64,000 nt of DNA from an uncultured Oscillospiraceae bacterium (GCA_934589155.1 CAKTNP010000001.1:62001-126000), one strand, 5' to 3'. Positions 8,141 to 16,920 are shown, counted from the first letter of the stretch. The notes: generated by a model not told the origin, from the sequence alone. Made by a program: numbers and translations.

Positions 8141-8893
8141 TTACAGGATCCGCTTTTCCAGCTCTTTCAGCCCCGTCTGCCACATGGGGGGCAATTCCCC
8201 CTCGGAGACCATGCCCGTAACGGCGGACAAAGGGGCGATAAAGGCGAAGGAGGTCCGGTCCAGCTTGCTGCTGTCTACGGCCACATAGACCTCCCTGGCG
8301 TGGTCCATGGCGGTCCGGCGGAGCCGGGCCTCCGGCTCCGTAGGATCCGTGAGCCCGTGATCCAGGCTGACGAACCGGGGGGATACAAAGGCCTTGTCCA
8401 CGAAGTACTGCTCCAGGGCCTGGCAGGCCCCGGCCCCGGTACAGGAGGAGGTGCTGCGGGAGAAGGTCCCGCCTACCAGGATCAGGGAGATGCTGGGGGA
8501 GGCCGCCAGCAGACTGGCGGTGGGCAGGGAGGGGGTCAGCACCGTAAGGCTCCGGTGGCTGATCCGCTGGGCGATGTACCAGGCCGTCATGGAGCAGTCC
8601 AGGAAGATGGTGTCCCCCGGATGGATGAGGCTGTCGCATTTCAGGGCAATCTCCTCCTTGGCGGCCACGTTGGTGTCCCGGCGCCGGGGGGCCAGGGCTG
8701 TGTCCGGGGGCAGGTCCGGCAGATGGGCGCCGCCGTGAGTCCGCAGCAGCTCTCCCTTGGCCTCCATGGCCCGCAGGTCCCGGCGAATGGTTTCCTTGGT
8801 TACGTTCAGGGCCTGGGCCAGCTCCGCCACGGTGGCGGTCTTCTGATTCAGGAGCTGTTCCCGAATGGCGTTCTGGCGAACGACGGCCAGCAT
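8141..8893 (-). CDS. DeoR/GlpR-family transcriptional regulator
   Basis: A 250-residue regulator. The N-terminal DeoR helix-turn-helix (about residues 5-60) reads VAELAQALNVTKETIRRDL, with the family signature around LLRTHGGAHL. The C-terminal DeoR sensor domain resembles sugar-phosphate isomerases (IFLDCSMTAWYIAQ, LTVLTPSLPTASLLA, ILVGGTFSRSTSS). Such proteins usually repress sugar or nucleoside catabolic genes and respond to a phosphorylated sugar. The start at 8893 (MLAVVRQNAIREQ) is set by GGGGGAG upstream and by the HTH position; the frame stays open further upstream but that part is not real. It is divergent from uridine kinase, a plausible but unproven target. Confidence 0.88.
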   Translation of the reverse strand: MLAVVRQNAIREQLLNQKTATVAELAQALNVTKETIRRDLRAMEAKGELLRTHGGAHLPDLPPDTALAPRRRDTNVAAKEEIALKCDSLIHPGDTIFLDCSMTAWYIAQRISHRSLTVLTPSLPTASLLAASPSISLILVGGTFSRSTSSCTGAGACQALEQYFVDKAFVSPRFVSLDHGLTDPTEPEARLRRTAMDHAREVYVAVDSSKLDRTSFAFIAPLSAVTGMVSEGELPPMWQTGLKELEKRIL

Positions 8894-8924
8894 AAAAACT
8901 CCCCCTTGCTCCGGCTTTTTTGTT

Positions 8925-8953
8925 ATCATACCGCACTTTTGGGATTTCCGCAA
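8925..8953 (-). promoter_or_regulatory. Promoter of the DeoR-type regulator
   Basis: On the minus strand TTGCGG (8948-8953) and TATGAT (8925-8930) are spaced by 17 bases, about 35 bases before the start codon. Confidence 0.6.
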
Positions 8954-8983
8954 GAACGGCGGGAAAATTCCGGGGATTTTGCA

Positions 8984-9012
8984 TTGCAATCCCCGGCCCC
9001 ATAGGGTAGAAT
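8984..9012 (+). promoter_or_regulatory. Promoter of the udk-HAD operon
   Basis: TTGCAA (8984-8989) and TAGAAT (9007-9012) have a 17-base spacer. The region is shared with the divergent DeoR regulator promoter, 31 bases away. Confidence 0.65.
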
Positions 9013-9043
9013 ACGAAAAGAAAGTACCGGGAGGAGAGAAAAC

Positions 9044-9676
9044 ATGGGAGACGTTCTGGTCATCGGCATCGCCGGCGGCAGCGGCAGCGGAAAGACCACG
9101 CTGCAAAAGCGGCTCATGGAGCGCTTCGGCGACGAGATTGCCGTTCTGAGCCATGATAATTATTACAGGGCCCATGATGACATGCCCTTTGAGGAGCGGT
9201 GCAGGCTGAATTACGACCACCCCGACGCCTTTGAGACGGAGATGATGGTGGAGCAGCTTCGGGAGTTGAAGCAGGGCCGGGCGGTCCGCTGCCCCACCTA
9301 TGACTACACCGTCCATAACCGGGCGGCGGAGGTTTTGACCGTGGAGCCCAAGCCCGTGATCGTGGTGGAGGGGATCCTCATTTTTGCGGATCGGGCCCTG
9401 CGGGAGGAAATGGACATCCGGATCTTTGTGGATACCGACGCCGACGTGCGGCTGGCCCGGCGGATTCGGCGGGACGTGGCCAAGCGGGGCCGGTCTCTGG
9501 ATTCGGTTTTGAGCCAGTATCTGGAGACGGTGAAGCCCATGCACGAGCAGTTCGTGGAGCCCAGCAAGAAGTACGCGGACATCATCGTGCCCGAGGGCGG
9601 CAAGAACCTGGTGGCTTTGGAGATGATCATGGAGCGGATCCGCAAGCACATTCAGAAACAGGAGAGCGAAGACTGA
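9044..9676 (+). CDS. udk: Uridine kinase
   Basis: Uridine kinase phosphorylates uridine and cytidine to their monophosphates in pyrimidine salvage. The 210-residue protein has the P-loop GIAGGSGSGKTT at residues 8-19 and the family motifs VLSHDNYYRAHDDMPFEER, NYDHPDAFE and YDYTVHNR. VVEGILIFADRALREEMDIR and the lid RRIRRDVAKRGRSLDSVL follow. Length is normal. The start follows a strong GGGAGGAGAG. The HAD hydrolase gene begins 1 base after the stop, so they are co-transcribed. The Walker motif excludes adenylate-kinase-like alternatives; PRK-like relatives are possible but fit less well. Confidence 0.94.
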   Translation: MGDVLVIGIAGGSGSGKTTLQKRLMERFGDEIAVLSHDNYYRAHDDMPFEERCRLNYDHPDAFETEMMVEQLRELKQGRAVRCPTYDYTVHNRAAEVLTVEPKPVIVVEGILIFADRALREEMDIRIFVDTDADVRLARRIRRDVAKRGRSLDSVLSQYLETVKPMHEQFVEPSKKYADIIVPEGGKNLVALEMIMERIRKHIQKQESED

Positions 9677-9677
9677 A

Positions 9678-10307
9678 ATGGAGAAGAAGACAAGCCTGAT
9701 TCTGGACATTGACGGGACCCTGTGGGATACCCGGGAGATCATCTGCCGGGGCTGGAACGACGCTATCCGGCAGGACGGCCGCAGCCATATGGTGGCCACG
9801 CCGGAGAATATCCGTCCCCTTCTGGGCAAGACCATGGCGGAGATCGCCGACGCCTTTTTTGGGGATGTGGACCCTGATACCCGCCGGGATATTATGGATA
9901 AGTGCCTGGAGCCGGAGCATGAGGCCCTGGTGCAGGACCCCTGCCGGGTGACCTACCCCGGGGTGCCGGAGACCATCCGGGCCATGGCGAAGGAACGGGA
10001 CCTGTACATCGTCAGCAACTGCCAGGACGGCTATGTGGAGATGTTCCTGGAGAAAACGGGCCTGGGCCCCATGATCCGGGATGCGGAGTGGTACGGCCGG
10101 ACCCGGGCCTGCAAGGGCGAGAGCATCCGGATCCTGATGGAGCGGAACAAGATCCAAAGGGCCATGTACGTGGGCGATACCCAGGGAGATTTGGAGTCGG
10201 CGGAGTATGCCGGGATCCCCTTTGTCTGGGCCTCCTATGGCTTCGGCGCCCCCGACCGTTGGAGTTATAAAATCGGGTCCTTCTCGGAGCTGAAGGATCT
10301 TCCGTAA
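9678..10307 (+). CDS. HAD-superfamily hydrolase (phosphatase-like)
   Basis: A 209-residue HAD hydrolase. Motif I is LDIDGTLWDT (nucleophile Asp near residue 10), motif II is IVSNC, a Lys lies in the RACKGESI segment, and motif IV is YVGDTQGDLESA. A helical cap (about 20-85) places it in subfamily I, with phosphoglycolate phosphatase and beta-phosphoglucomutase-like enzymes. It is co-transcribed with uridine kinase, so a nucleotide or sugar-phosphate substrate would be plausible. The substrate cannot be assigned from sequence. Confidence 0.85.
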   Translation: MEKKTSLILDIDGTLWDTREIICRGWNDAIRQDGRSHMVATPENIRPLLGKTMAEIADAFFGDVDPDTRRDIMDKCLEPEHEALVQDPCRVTYPGVPETIRAMAKERDLYIVSNCQDGYVEMFLEKTGLGPMIRDAEWYGRTRACKGESIRILMERNKIQRAMYVGDTQGDLESAEYAGIPFVWASYGFGAPDRWSYKIGSFSELKDLP

Positions 10308-10311
10308 AAAT

Positions 10312-10339
10312 CGCCCCGCCGGAAAAATCCGGCGGGGCG
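10312..10339 (-). terminator. Hairpin terminator at the end of the phage cassette
   Basis: CGCCCCGCCGG and CCGGCGGGGCG are perfect arms around AAAAAT. The T run (ATTTTTA) is on the minus-strand side, so it best ends the minus-strand phage cassette, although it also lies just after the HAD gene stop. Confidence 0.75.
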
Positions 10340-10369
10340 TCGCATATAGGGCGAGAATGTTTTGCCTGG

Positions 10370-10765
10370 TCAGGCCTTTTCAATGAGGACTCGCTCGCTG
10401 GGGTTCATGACCCGGCCCTTGGCGTCGGCCTCCCGGAAGGTGAACCGGTAGGCCACATAGTTTTCCGTGGGGGTCTGGGTGGCCTCCACCTGGGTGAGAT
10501 AGGCGGACCAGTCCTGCAGGATGGGCAGCTCCAGAGTGCCGGGCTCCGAGTCGTAGACCATGTTGCTCAGAGTGATGAACCGGGTGTAGGCCAGGGGCCC
10601 AAAGAAGGCGCCGCTGCCCGTCAGGGTCCGGCATCCGGGGCCCAGACCGTAGAATTCCACCGTGCCGTCGGTTTTCCGCTCAAAAAGCACCGGCCGCACG
10701 AACTGGATGGACATGGTCTCCGGGTTTTCGGGAAAGGTAAAGTCCTTGAATTTCAGCTTTTCCAT
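10370..10765 (-). CDS. Phage structural protein, tail/head completion (unassigned)
   Basis: A 131-residue protein starting MEKLKFKDFTFPENPETM. This opening resembles small baseplate- or tail-associated proteins of clostridial phages, which often start with a plea to fit the 'FkdFtfp-NP' pattern, but I cannot name the family firmly. The start at 10765 is set by an AGGAGG just upstream, and the stop of the preceding gene lies 1 base away. It is the last gene of the cassette and is followed by a terminator, so the cassette ends without a tape-measure or lysis module. Confidence 0.6.
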   Translation of the reverse strand: MEKLKFKDFTFPENPETMSIQFVRPVLFERKTDGTVEFYGLGPGCRTLTGSGAFFGPLAYTRFITLSNMVYDSEPGTLELPILQDWSAYLTQVEATQTPTENYVAYRFTFREADAKGRVMNPSERVLIEKA

Positions 10766-10766
10766 G

Positions 10767-11480
10767 TTAGACCTCCTGCCGGGCCCGGGCCAGGACATCG
10801 CCGCTTCGGCTGACGCCCTCCGCCGTTTCCGCCCGGGTAAAGCGCTGCCAGGTGCAGCCGGTATATTGGACCTCGCCGGGAATCTCCAGGGTGAACTCCG
10901 TGAGGCTTTCGGGATCCTGCCCGTTTTGGGGCAGGATCCCTTTCAGTTCCAGCACGTAGGACCGGCGGCCGGTGACGGTGCCCACGGCCTGACCGTCGCC
11001 GAAACCGTACAGGGGCTCCGCCGTCTGCCGGGCCTCCGCAGTCCACTCCGTCACCAGGGCGGCGGTGACTTCCCCGGTCTTCAGGACCGCCGGGCTCCGG
11101 AGGGCTGCCCCCTGGCTGCCCATGTCCACCGCCATGGTCACGGTCAGCCGCTTGGAGAAGAAGTCTCCGGCGCCGTCATAGCCGCATTCCCCGGCCACGG
11201 AGGTCAGGGGCGGCACCGCCTCCCCCAAACCGGCGGCCAGAGCGGAGGCCATGGCCTCCGCCGCCGCCTCGCAGGCCTGGGCCCCGGACTTTCCGGGGCC
11301 GTAGACCTGGAGATACAGCACCGCCTCGCCCCGGCCGCCCGGACGGACCGTCAGCTTCTGAATGCCCACGACCCCGCAGCAGGCCGTGACCCTGGGGGAC
11401 CGGACCCAGGGCTTGGCCCGCCGGACCGGAAAGCCTTTGGCCTGGAGCCCCTGGATCAGGGCTGTGATGATTGCATCCAT
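10767..11480 (-). CDS. Phage protein of unknown function
   Basis: A 237-residue product that I do not recognise. It starts MDAIITALIQGLQAKGFPVR, overlapping the preceding gene by 25 bases, which suggests translational coupling; GGAGGGAGA is the ribosome site. The N-terminal half resembles a tail-completion fold in size. The second half (from about residue 110) has short beta-rich segments such as YVLELKGILPQ and FTLEIPGEVQYTG, suggesting a tail or virion component. Position after the connector genes suits a neck or tail-terminator protein. There are no membrane segments. Confidence 0.55.
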   Translation of the reverse strand: MDAIITALIQGLQAKGFPVRRAKPWVRSPRVTACCGVVGIQKLTVRPGGRGEAVLYLQVYGPGKSGAQACEAAAEAMASALAAGLGEAVPPLTSVAGECGYDGAGDFFSKRLTVTMAVDMGSQGAALRSPAVLKTGEVTAALVTEWTAEARQTAEPLYGFGDGQAVGTVTGRRSYVLELKGILPQNGQDPESLTEFTLEIPGEVQYTGCTWQRFTRAETAEGVSRSGDVLARARQEV

Positions 11481-11800
11481 GGTGTCTCTCCCTCCTCCAC
11501 ACACAGTCCCCAGCAGTAGAGGGCCCGGTCCCCTAAGTAAAACCGCTCCACCCGCTGCAATACATACCGCCGGTCCCGGAGCACGATGGTGTCGCCCTGC
11601 TCCGCCGGCAGATCCCCCGGCCCGTAAAAGGCGAATTTCCCCAGGGCATAGGCCCCCAGCTCCCCGATGCGCCGCTCCCAGCTTTCCTTGCTTTTGGCCC
11701 GCAGGGGCTGGAGCAACCCCTTGAAGCTCCGGGCGCCCTCGGCTCCCTCCCACCGGAGGCTCTGCCCGAACCGGGCGAGAGAGCTTATGTGTGCTCCCAT
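11456..11800 (-). CDS. Putative head-tail adaptor / minor capsid protein
   Basis: A 114-residue protein, MGAHISSLARFGQSLRWEG..., with a beta-strand pair DTIVLRDRRYVLQRVERFYLG typical of small head-closure or minor capsid proteins. It starts 1 base after the preceding connector gene and overlaps the next by 25 bases. The role is inferred from gene order (capsid, connector, closure) and size, not from a recognised signature. Confidence 0.55.
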   Translation of the reverse strand: MGAHISSLARFGQSLRWEGAEGARSFKGLLQPLRAKSKESWERRIGELGAYALGKFAFYGPGDLPAEQGDTIVLRDRRYVLQRVERFYLGDRALYCWGLCVEEGETPWMQSSQP

Positions 11801-11801
11801 G

Positions 11802-12155
11802 CTACACCCCCAGAAAGGCGAAGCTGTCCCTGCCGTAAGGGGCCAGGATCTTCCGGGCCTGGGCCGTCAGGCTCTCCGCCGAGGCCCCCTTCCGGCTCTG
11901 AACGGAAAGATCCCCCAGGGAGAAGCCATCGGCCTGGTCCGCGTCCCGGACCTCATAGAACAGCCCCATGGCGTAGAGCCCCGCCGCCGCGGCCAGGGCC
12001 TCGGTGCAGGTCTCCGGGTCCGCCTCCGGCCGGAGCTGGGCCCTGGCCCAGCGGACGCCCACGGCGCAGAATCCCTTAAGCAGCAGCTCCTGCCCCTCCT
12101 CCAGGGGCCCCGCCAGCAGCAGGGCCTGCTGACAGGCCAGTTCCTCCGGCGTCAT
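11802..12155 (-). CDS. Putative head-tail connector protein (gp6-like)
   Basis: A 117-residue mostly helical protein, MTPEELACQQALLLAGPLEE..., carrying LAAAAGLYAMGLFYEVRDADQ and a C-terminal SLGDLSVQSRKGA. This is the pattern of small phage connector proteins that follow the capsid gene. The start at 12155 is fixed by GGAGGTCTG and lies 2 bases after the capsid stop. An in-frame extension to 12269 would overlap the capsid gene heavily and is rejected. Confidence 0.6.
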   Translation of the reverse strand: MTPEELACQQALLLAGPLEEGQELLLKGFCAVGVRWARAQLRPEADPETCTEALAAAAGLYAMGLFYEVRDADQADGFSLGDLSVQSRKGASAESLTAQARKILAPYGRDSFAFLGV

Positions 12156-12157
12156 GG

Positions 12158-13183
12158 TCAGACCTCCAGCACCTTCACGGCGTCCTTGCAGATCTTGCCG
12201 AAGCCGGAAATGGAGGTAATGGCCGCCCGTTCCAGCTGCCGGTCGATGAGCTTGTCGTACTCCACGCATACGTCCCCGGCCCGGACCAGCTCCAGGGCGT
12301 ACCGCCGGTCCAGACCGATGAGCTTGCCGCTGTCCACGGCGCCGGTGCGGTAGAGCTGGGCACCAAGAGGCGTGGACAGCTTGCCGGTGCCCTGGAAGTT
12401 CAGCCCCGTCAGGGGATTCTGCAGCTCCTGGACCTTCAGCATCTTGGTCATCATGGCGTTGTCGCAGAGGAAGGTGTTCAGTTCATAAGGATCGAACTGC
12501 CCCCAGAACTCCACCAGCTGGTCGTATTTCAGGGTCCCGGCGGTGCCGGAGATGGGGCTGGTGCCTACGGACAGCACCTGGGCAGCGTTGTTGTTGCCGT
12601 CGCCCTCCACCAGCACCTTCACCGCGTCCTGCAGGTGCATGGTCTGGATGTAGGCGCCGATCTGCCGCAGCATGACGGAGAACAGGTCCAGCTTCTGGAA
12701 CCGAATGGCCTCATAGCTGGCCACCAGCATCCGGCCCCGCTTGCTCAGCGACAGCAGGTGCTCCTTGGTCTTGACCTGGGTGGCGGGAATGGCCGCCCCC
12801 TCGGCCACGTTCTGGAGTTTTTTGTCCTGCTCCAGGGGCTCGGAGTAGATGGACCGGTAGTCCATGGCGTCGATGGCCGTGGTGGTGGCGGTGATGCCGG
12901 GCAGGATGTTGTTTTCCTCCATGCCCTGGCGCACGGCCCGGGCGATGTACTCCGGGAACAGCACGGCGGAGTCCATGGTCCGGAAGAACTTCTCCACCGT
13001 GGAGGATCCGGCGCCCTTGACCCGGATGCCGAAGCGCTTCAGCTGCCGCTGGAAGGCGTCGGTGCCCTCCAGGCTGGTGCCCCGGTAGTTTTCGCTGGGA
13101 TCCACGGTTTCCAGGACCTGGGTGAAGGACTTACCCTCCTCCCGGTACATGCCCTTTTCCAGCCGAATGTTGTCGTATGCCAT
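12158..13183 (-). CDS. Major capsid protein
   Basis: A 341-residue protein that I read as the major capsid subunit. It has an N-terminal helical segment and long internal stretches typical of HK97-like phage capsids in sporulating Firmicutes (SLSKRGRMLVASYEAIRFQK, LQDAVKVLVEGDGNNNAAQV, a late DKLIDRQLERAAITSISGFG). It sits after the protease and decoration genes and before the connector, the standard position. The ribosome site is AGGAGGAAG. The frame is uninterrupted, so it could still be made. Confidence 0.82.
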   Translation of the reverse strand: MAYDNIRLEKGMYREEGKSFTQVLETVDPSENYRGTSLEGTDAFQRQLKRFGIRVKGAGSSTVEKFFRTMDSAVLFPEYIARAVRQGMEENNILPGITATTTAIDAMDYRSIYSEPLEQDKKLQNVAEGAAIPATQVKTKEHLLSLSKRGRMLVASYEAIRFQKLDLFSVMLRQIGAYIQTMHLQDAVKVLVEGDGNNNAAQVLSVGTSPISGTAGTLKYDQLVEFWGQFDPYELNTFLCDNAMMTKMLKVQELQNPLTGLNFQGTGKLSTPLGAQLYRTGAVDSGKLIGLDRRYALELVRAGDVCVEYDKLIDRQLERAAITSISGFGKICKDAVKVLEV

Positions 13184-13198
13184 ATTTCTTCCTCCTTT

Positions 13199-13540
13199 TT
13201 ACAGCAGGACCGTGACGGTCCCGTTTTCCACGCTGACGGCCAGCAGGCTCCGCCCACCGGTGGATGCCTTGGCCACGGCACCCTTGCCGTCGGCGGCCAG
13301 GGCGCAGTAGCCCACCGTAGGGGCGGCGTCCCCGGAATAGGGCAGGGGCACAAAGCCCCGGACCGCCACGGCGCCATAGTCGCCGTTTTTGGAAAGAATG
13401 ACGCCACAGAAGTCGTCCCCCTCGCTGCAGGGGCCCGCCTTGCCGTTGGCCGTGATCTTGCAGACCTGGCCTACGGCGAGGCCGCTTTCCAGCTGGAAGG
13501 TAGCCACGGTCTGGCCGATCTCCTCAAAAGATACGCTCAT
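13199..13540 (-). CDS. Putative capsid decoration/stabilisation protein
   Basis: A 113-residue beta-rich protein with alternating Gly and Val (LESGLAVGQVCKITANGKAG, YGAVAVRGFVPLPYSG, LLAVSVENGTVTVLL). Small proteins of this kind between the protease and the major capsid gene are usually head-decoration proteins (DUF2190-like). The call rests on position, length and composition. AGGAGG precedes the ATG at 13540. Confidence 0.6.
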   Translation of the reverse strand: MSVSFEEIGQTVATFQLESGLAVGQVCKITANGKAGPCSEGDDFCGVILSKNGDYGAVAVRGFVPLPYSGDAAPTVGYCALAADGKGAVAKASTGGRSLLAVSVENGTVTVLL

Positions 13541-13595
13541 ACTGTTTCCTCCTGTTGTAAAGTATTGATCCTACCGGCCTTTGCCGGGAAAATCC

Positions 13596-14504
13596 TCAGA
13601 TCAGGAACCCTCCGTCGGGAGTCTCCCGGCGTTCCGGATCCCGGGGCAGCTGGGTCGTGACGGGATAGAGCTCCGCCTCCCGCCGGGCCAGGGCCTTGCT
13701 CAGCCCCTCCAGCTCCTCCACGGTGAGCCTTTCCGCCACGGCCTCCAGAGTTTCCTGTCGGATCCCCAGATCCAGGGCCAGGCACAGCCTTACGGTTTTC
13801 CGCCGCAGTTCCCGCCGGAACCGGTCCCCCAGCTCCGCCTGCTTGCTCAGGCGATAGAACTCCGCCGCCGCGGCGGGCCCTGCCTCCTTTTCCACCAGGG
13901 CCTTCAGGCTGAGGCCCGCCCCGCCGTTTTTGGCCTTCAGCACCCCGGCCTGCCGCTGGGCCGGCACCGCCACAAAGGAGAATTCGTAGGCGTCCTTGGG
14001 ATCCGTCAGCACGGCGTAGCAGGTCTTGTCCCCATAGGTCTGGCCCTTGACGTGGCTGCATGCGCCGTATTCCTCCCCGCAGATGGAGCATACCGCCCCG
14101 CCCATGGCGCAGCCCACGGAGACCTCCTTCTTGATCCCCGCTTCGATGTCCCCGATGAGGCTCTGGGTCTCCGGGCTCCGCCGGATATAGGCCCAGGCCT
14201 TGATATATGAGACTTCATCCTCCGTCACCGCCTGGGCCGCAAAGATCCGGGCCACCTGGCCTCCGGCGGCCCACTTGTGGTCCATGATCCCGGTCTTTCC
14301 CACGAACAGCTCCGCCAGATGGGGCAGGGCCTCCCGGTCGAACCGCTCATGGTCCCGGTCCGGCTGGTCGTCGCAGAGCCGCAGGGAGAAGACGTACACC
14401 TGCTCCGGGGACAGGGGGGACTTGGTCAGACGGTTGATGGCCTCCAGCTGCTGGGGGCTGGGAGTCCCGGCGGTCTTTACCGCCGCTTCTTTGGTGATTT
14501 CCAT
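13596..14504 (-). CDS. Phage prohead protease (XkdF/HK97-type)
   Basis: A 302-residue protein. Its N-terminal 150 residues resemble prohead maturation proteases: DRDHERFDREALPHLAELF, GIMDHKW (a candidate catalytic His), and SPETQSLIGDIEAGIKKEVS. A cysteine cluster CSICGEEYGACSHVKG (about 150-165), common in clostridial versions, could bind zinc. The C-terminal third is helical and charged like a scaffold. The gene abuts the portal stop with no gap, indicating coupled translation. Proteases of this kind clip the capsid during head maturation. Confidence 0.72.
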   Translation of the reverse strand: MEITKEAAVKTAGTPSPQQLEAINRLTKSPLSPEQVYVFSLRLCDDQPDRDHERFDREALPHLAELFVGKTGIMDHKWAAGGQVARIFAAQAVTEDEVSYIKAWAYIRRSPETQSLIGDIEAGIKKEVSVGCAMGGAVCSICGEEYGACSHVKGQTYGDKTCYAVLTDPKDAYEFSFVAVPAQRQAGVLKAKNGGAGLSLKALVEKEAGPAAAAEFYRLSKQAELGDRFRRELRRKTVRLCLALDLGIRQETLEAVAERLTVEELEGLSKALARREAELYPVTTQLPRDPERRETPDGGFLI

Positions 14505-15653
14505 TTACGCTTCCGCTCCTTCCGTTTCCCGTTGAATTTTTTTGGCCTGAGCCTTGTAGAGCCCGGCCTGGGCCTCCTCCACCAGATCCTGGAGGCTGAT
14601 GTCGTCCCAGAGGATCTCCGTCTCGCAGCCGAAGCCCTCCAGCCGGAGATAGGTCCGGCAGATCCGCTCCAGGGCCGGGGTCACCGCCCGCCGCAGGGCC
14701 CACAGCTCCGTGGTGAGCAGATCCGACTGCTGGGTGCTCATGCGCTCCGTGGCGGACCAGCTGAGCCCCAACAGGAAGGGCGGCAGCCCGGTTCTTGCCA
14801 CCAACTGCTCCAGGATCTGCCGCACCGGCACCTGGGAATCCAGGATCTTCCCATCGGCGCCGATGACCTTGATGTCCACATCGCCCACGGCCACAAAGTC
14901 CCGGACCCCGCCGGACCGGCTCTCCTCCATGGCCCGGGTCCACTGCCCGGCGATCTGGGCCCCCCGTTCCTGGGCCGTGGCCCCGTCCAGGGCCTCCTCC
15001 TGGGGCTTATAGACCACGCTGTACCGAACGTTGCCCGCCCGTTCCCAGTTGACCCCTACGGTGTGGTAGATCTTCAGCAGGATCTCCGCCAGAAAGGGCA
15101 TCCCTCGGAACAGGCTCACCCCATAGGGGCTGGCGAGCTCCGGATTCAGCGGCGTGAACAGCAGCAGGTTCTGATAGGGCAGGACCCGCATTTTCCCCGT
15201 CTCGTCGGGGGCGCAGATGGCAATGTCCAGGGGACTGTCCCCCTCCCGGATCTCCACCTTCGTCACGTCTCCCCAGCACAGGGCCCGGAGACGGCCCCGG
15301 CTCACCACCATTTCCCCGACGCTGCGGCCGTAGGTCAGGAGACTGTCCAGATAGGCCGCGAGAAAGCTGTCAATGCCGAACTGTCCCCGGCCGCAGGGCA
15401 CGGTCCGGAGAAACAGGCTGAGCCTTCGCTCCGCCTCCTTGTCCGGGCACCGGACCCGGAAGCCCCCCGTCAGCCGCACCAGCTTCTGCACCGCCCCGTC
15501 CAGAATGGGCAGGGCCTCCCGCAGATCCCGGTATACCTGGGCCTCCCCGCCGCCCATGGGTACATACTGCCGCAGGGCCCCAAAGGGATGGGCGCTGCCC
15601 AGCCGCAGCTGGGTCTGTATGGCAGGCGTCTCGTTTTTTTGCTTTCGTTTCAT
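14505..15653 (-). CDS. Phage portal protein
   Basis: A 382-residue portal (head vertex) protein. It forms the ring through which DNA enters and leaves the head. Segments typical of portal proteins are GVNWERAGNVRYSVVYKP, QILEQLVARTGLPPFLLGL and RMSTQQSDLLTTELWALRR, followed by a C-terminal helical crown region. The start at 15653 (MKRKQKNETP) is behind GGGGGAAA; the open frame upstream overlaps the terminase and is not used. It is placed directly after the terminase genes, as expected. Confidence 0.82.
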   Translation of the reverse strand: MKRKQKNETPAIQTQLRLGSAHPFGALRQYVPMGGGEAQVYRDLREALPILDGAVQKLVRLTGGFRVRCPDKEAERRLSLFLRTVPCGRGQFGIDSFLAAYLDSLLTYGRSVGEMVVSRGRLRALCWGDVTKVEIREGDSPLDIAICAPDETGKMRVLPYQNLLLFTPLNPELASPYGVSLFRGMPFLAEILLKIYHTVGVNWERAGNVRYSVVYKPQEEALDGATAQERGAQIAGQWTRAMEESRSGGVRDFVAVGDVDIKVIGADGKILDSQVPVRQILEQLVARTGLPPFLLGLSWSATERMSTQQSDLLTTELWALRRAVTPALERICRTYLRLEGFGCETEILWDDISLQDLVEEAQAGLYKAQAKKIQRETEGAEA

Positions 15654-15669
15654 GATTTCCCCCCAATGT

Positions 15670-16920
15670 TCAGATTTGGTTCCGCCGGGCCACGGAGAGA
15701 GCGGCGAAGCCCGGCTCCCTCTGCTCCAGCACCGTGGCGGCGAAATACCGCATGTCGTCCATGGCGTGGTCCTGCTCCTTGCGGACCCGGTCCCGGTCCT
15801 GGCCCGGCGCCCAGACATATTCCCGGATTTCCCGGAGGCAGTCCCGGCAGGGTTTGCAGATCCGGATTTTCCCGGTTTTCAGCAGATCCGCCGTGAGCCG
15901 GATCCCGGACAGCACGTCGTTTTTGGCCTTTCGGACCGGGAGCCCCCGCCGCCGCAGGGTCTCCATAAAGCTGGCGGCCGAGGGATCCACAATGACCCCT
16001 CGGAGCCTTTGCCCCCCGGCCAGGGCCTCCAGAGCGTCGGCATATTCCGGGTCCGTCATCTGCCGCATTTCCCGTCTGGAGTCGAAGTAGAACTCCCGGA
16101 CCCGGTACCAGATGCCCTTCTGCCTGCCCCATAGCCCCATGGAGGTGGGATTCACCGTGCCGTAGTCGCAGGAAACGTACCACCGGTCAAAGTCCCCTTC
16201 CGGCACCTCCTGCGCCATGTCCTCCGTGAAGAAGTCATAGACCCTTCCCTGGGCCTGGACCCATTTTCCCAGCACATACCGGTCGTAGAAGGGACCGGTG
16301 TAAAGTCTTTCGTACCGCTGCCGGATCTCCGGGCTCAGCCCCGGGTTGTCCTCCATGGTGAAGTGGAGCCGCAGGGCCTTCTTTTCCTGGGCCTTCAGAA
16401 TCCACTCCTGGTATAGCCAATGCCCCGGCCCCTCCGGATTGCAGTTGAACCACAGGCGGCTGCCCGGCAGGGAGCACCGGGCGCAGGCCTGGTCCACGAA
16501 GCTCCGGGGCATGAGGGCCGCCTCGTCCAGCAGCACCCCCGCCAGGGTCATGCCCTGGATCATGGCGGCGGAGCCCTCGTCCCTGCCGCCGAAGAGGTAA
16601 AAGCTGTTTTCCCGGCCCGGAGGCCCCGCCAGGATCCGGTTCTCGGATCGTATCTCCCGCCAGGGGATCCCCAGAGCCCGGAGCTTGGGCAGGACCTCCG
16701 CCAGCACGTTCCGCCGCAGGGCGGCAATGGTCTTGCCGCACAGGGCGAAGCTCCGGCCCCCAAATTGGCTCCCGGCCCAGAGAAAAAAGCCCAGCCCCAT
16801 GGCCAGGGTCTTGCCGGACCGGACGGCCCCGTCGCATAGGATGGCCTCCCGGTCCTGCCAGGGGCTCCCCGGGGCCCACCAGGTCAGAACCTGCCGTTGC
16901 TTTTCGGAAAAGCCGGTCAT
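15670..16920 (-). CDS. Phage terminase large subunit (PBSX-type)
   Basis: A 416-residue packaging motor. The Walker A-type motif GAVRSGKT is at residues 31-38, a Walker B-like LAGVLLDEAALM follows, the coupling motif is LWFNCNPEGPGHW, and the C-terminal RNase H-like nuclease has SCDYGTVNPTS and GVIVDPSAASF. The ATG overlaps the small-subunit stop (ATGA). Motifs look intact, so the ATPase/nuclease may be functional. It belongs to a different lineage from the terminase at 61938-63260. Confidence 0.88.
   Translation of the reverse strand: MTGFSEKQRQVLTWWAPGSPWQDREAILCDGAVRSGKTLAMGLGFFLWAGSQFGGRSFALCGKTIAALRRNVLAEVLPKLRALGIPWREIRSENRILAGPPGRENSFYLFGGRDEGSAAMIQGMTLAGVLLDEAALMPRSFVDQACARCSLPGSRLWFNCNPEGPGHWLYQEWILKAQEKKALRLHFTMEDNPGLSPEIRQRYERLYTGPFYDRYVLGKWVQAQGRVYDFFTEDMAQEVPEGDFDRWYVSCDYGTVNPTSMGLWGRQKGIWYRVREFYFDSRREMRQMTDPEYADALEALAGGQRLRGVIVDPSAASFMETLRRRGLPVRKAKNDVLSGIRLTADLLKTGKIRICKPCRDCLREIREYVWAPGQDRDRVRKEQDHAMDDMRYFAATVLEQREPGFAALSVARRNQI

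Noticed and set aside
8141-9835. A 564-codon reading of the DeoR-type regulator extending over uridine kinase
   Set aside because: The regulator's HTH begins at the internal start (8893), which has a ribosome site and promoter. The upstream part is antisense to uridine kinase.
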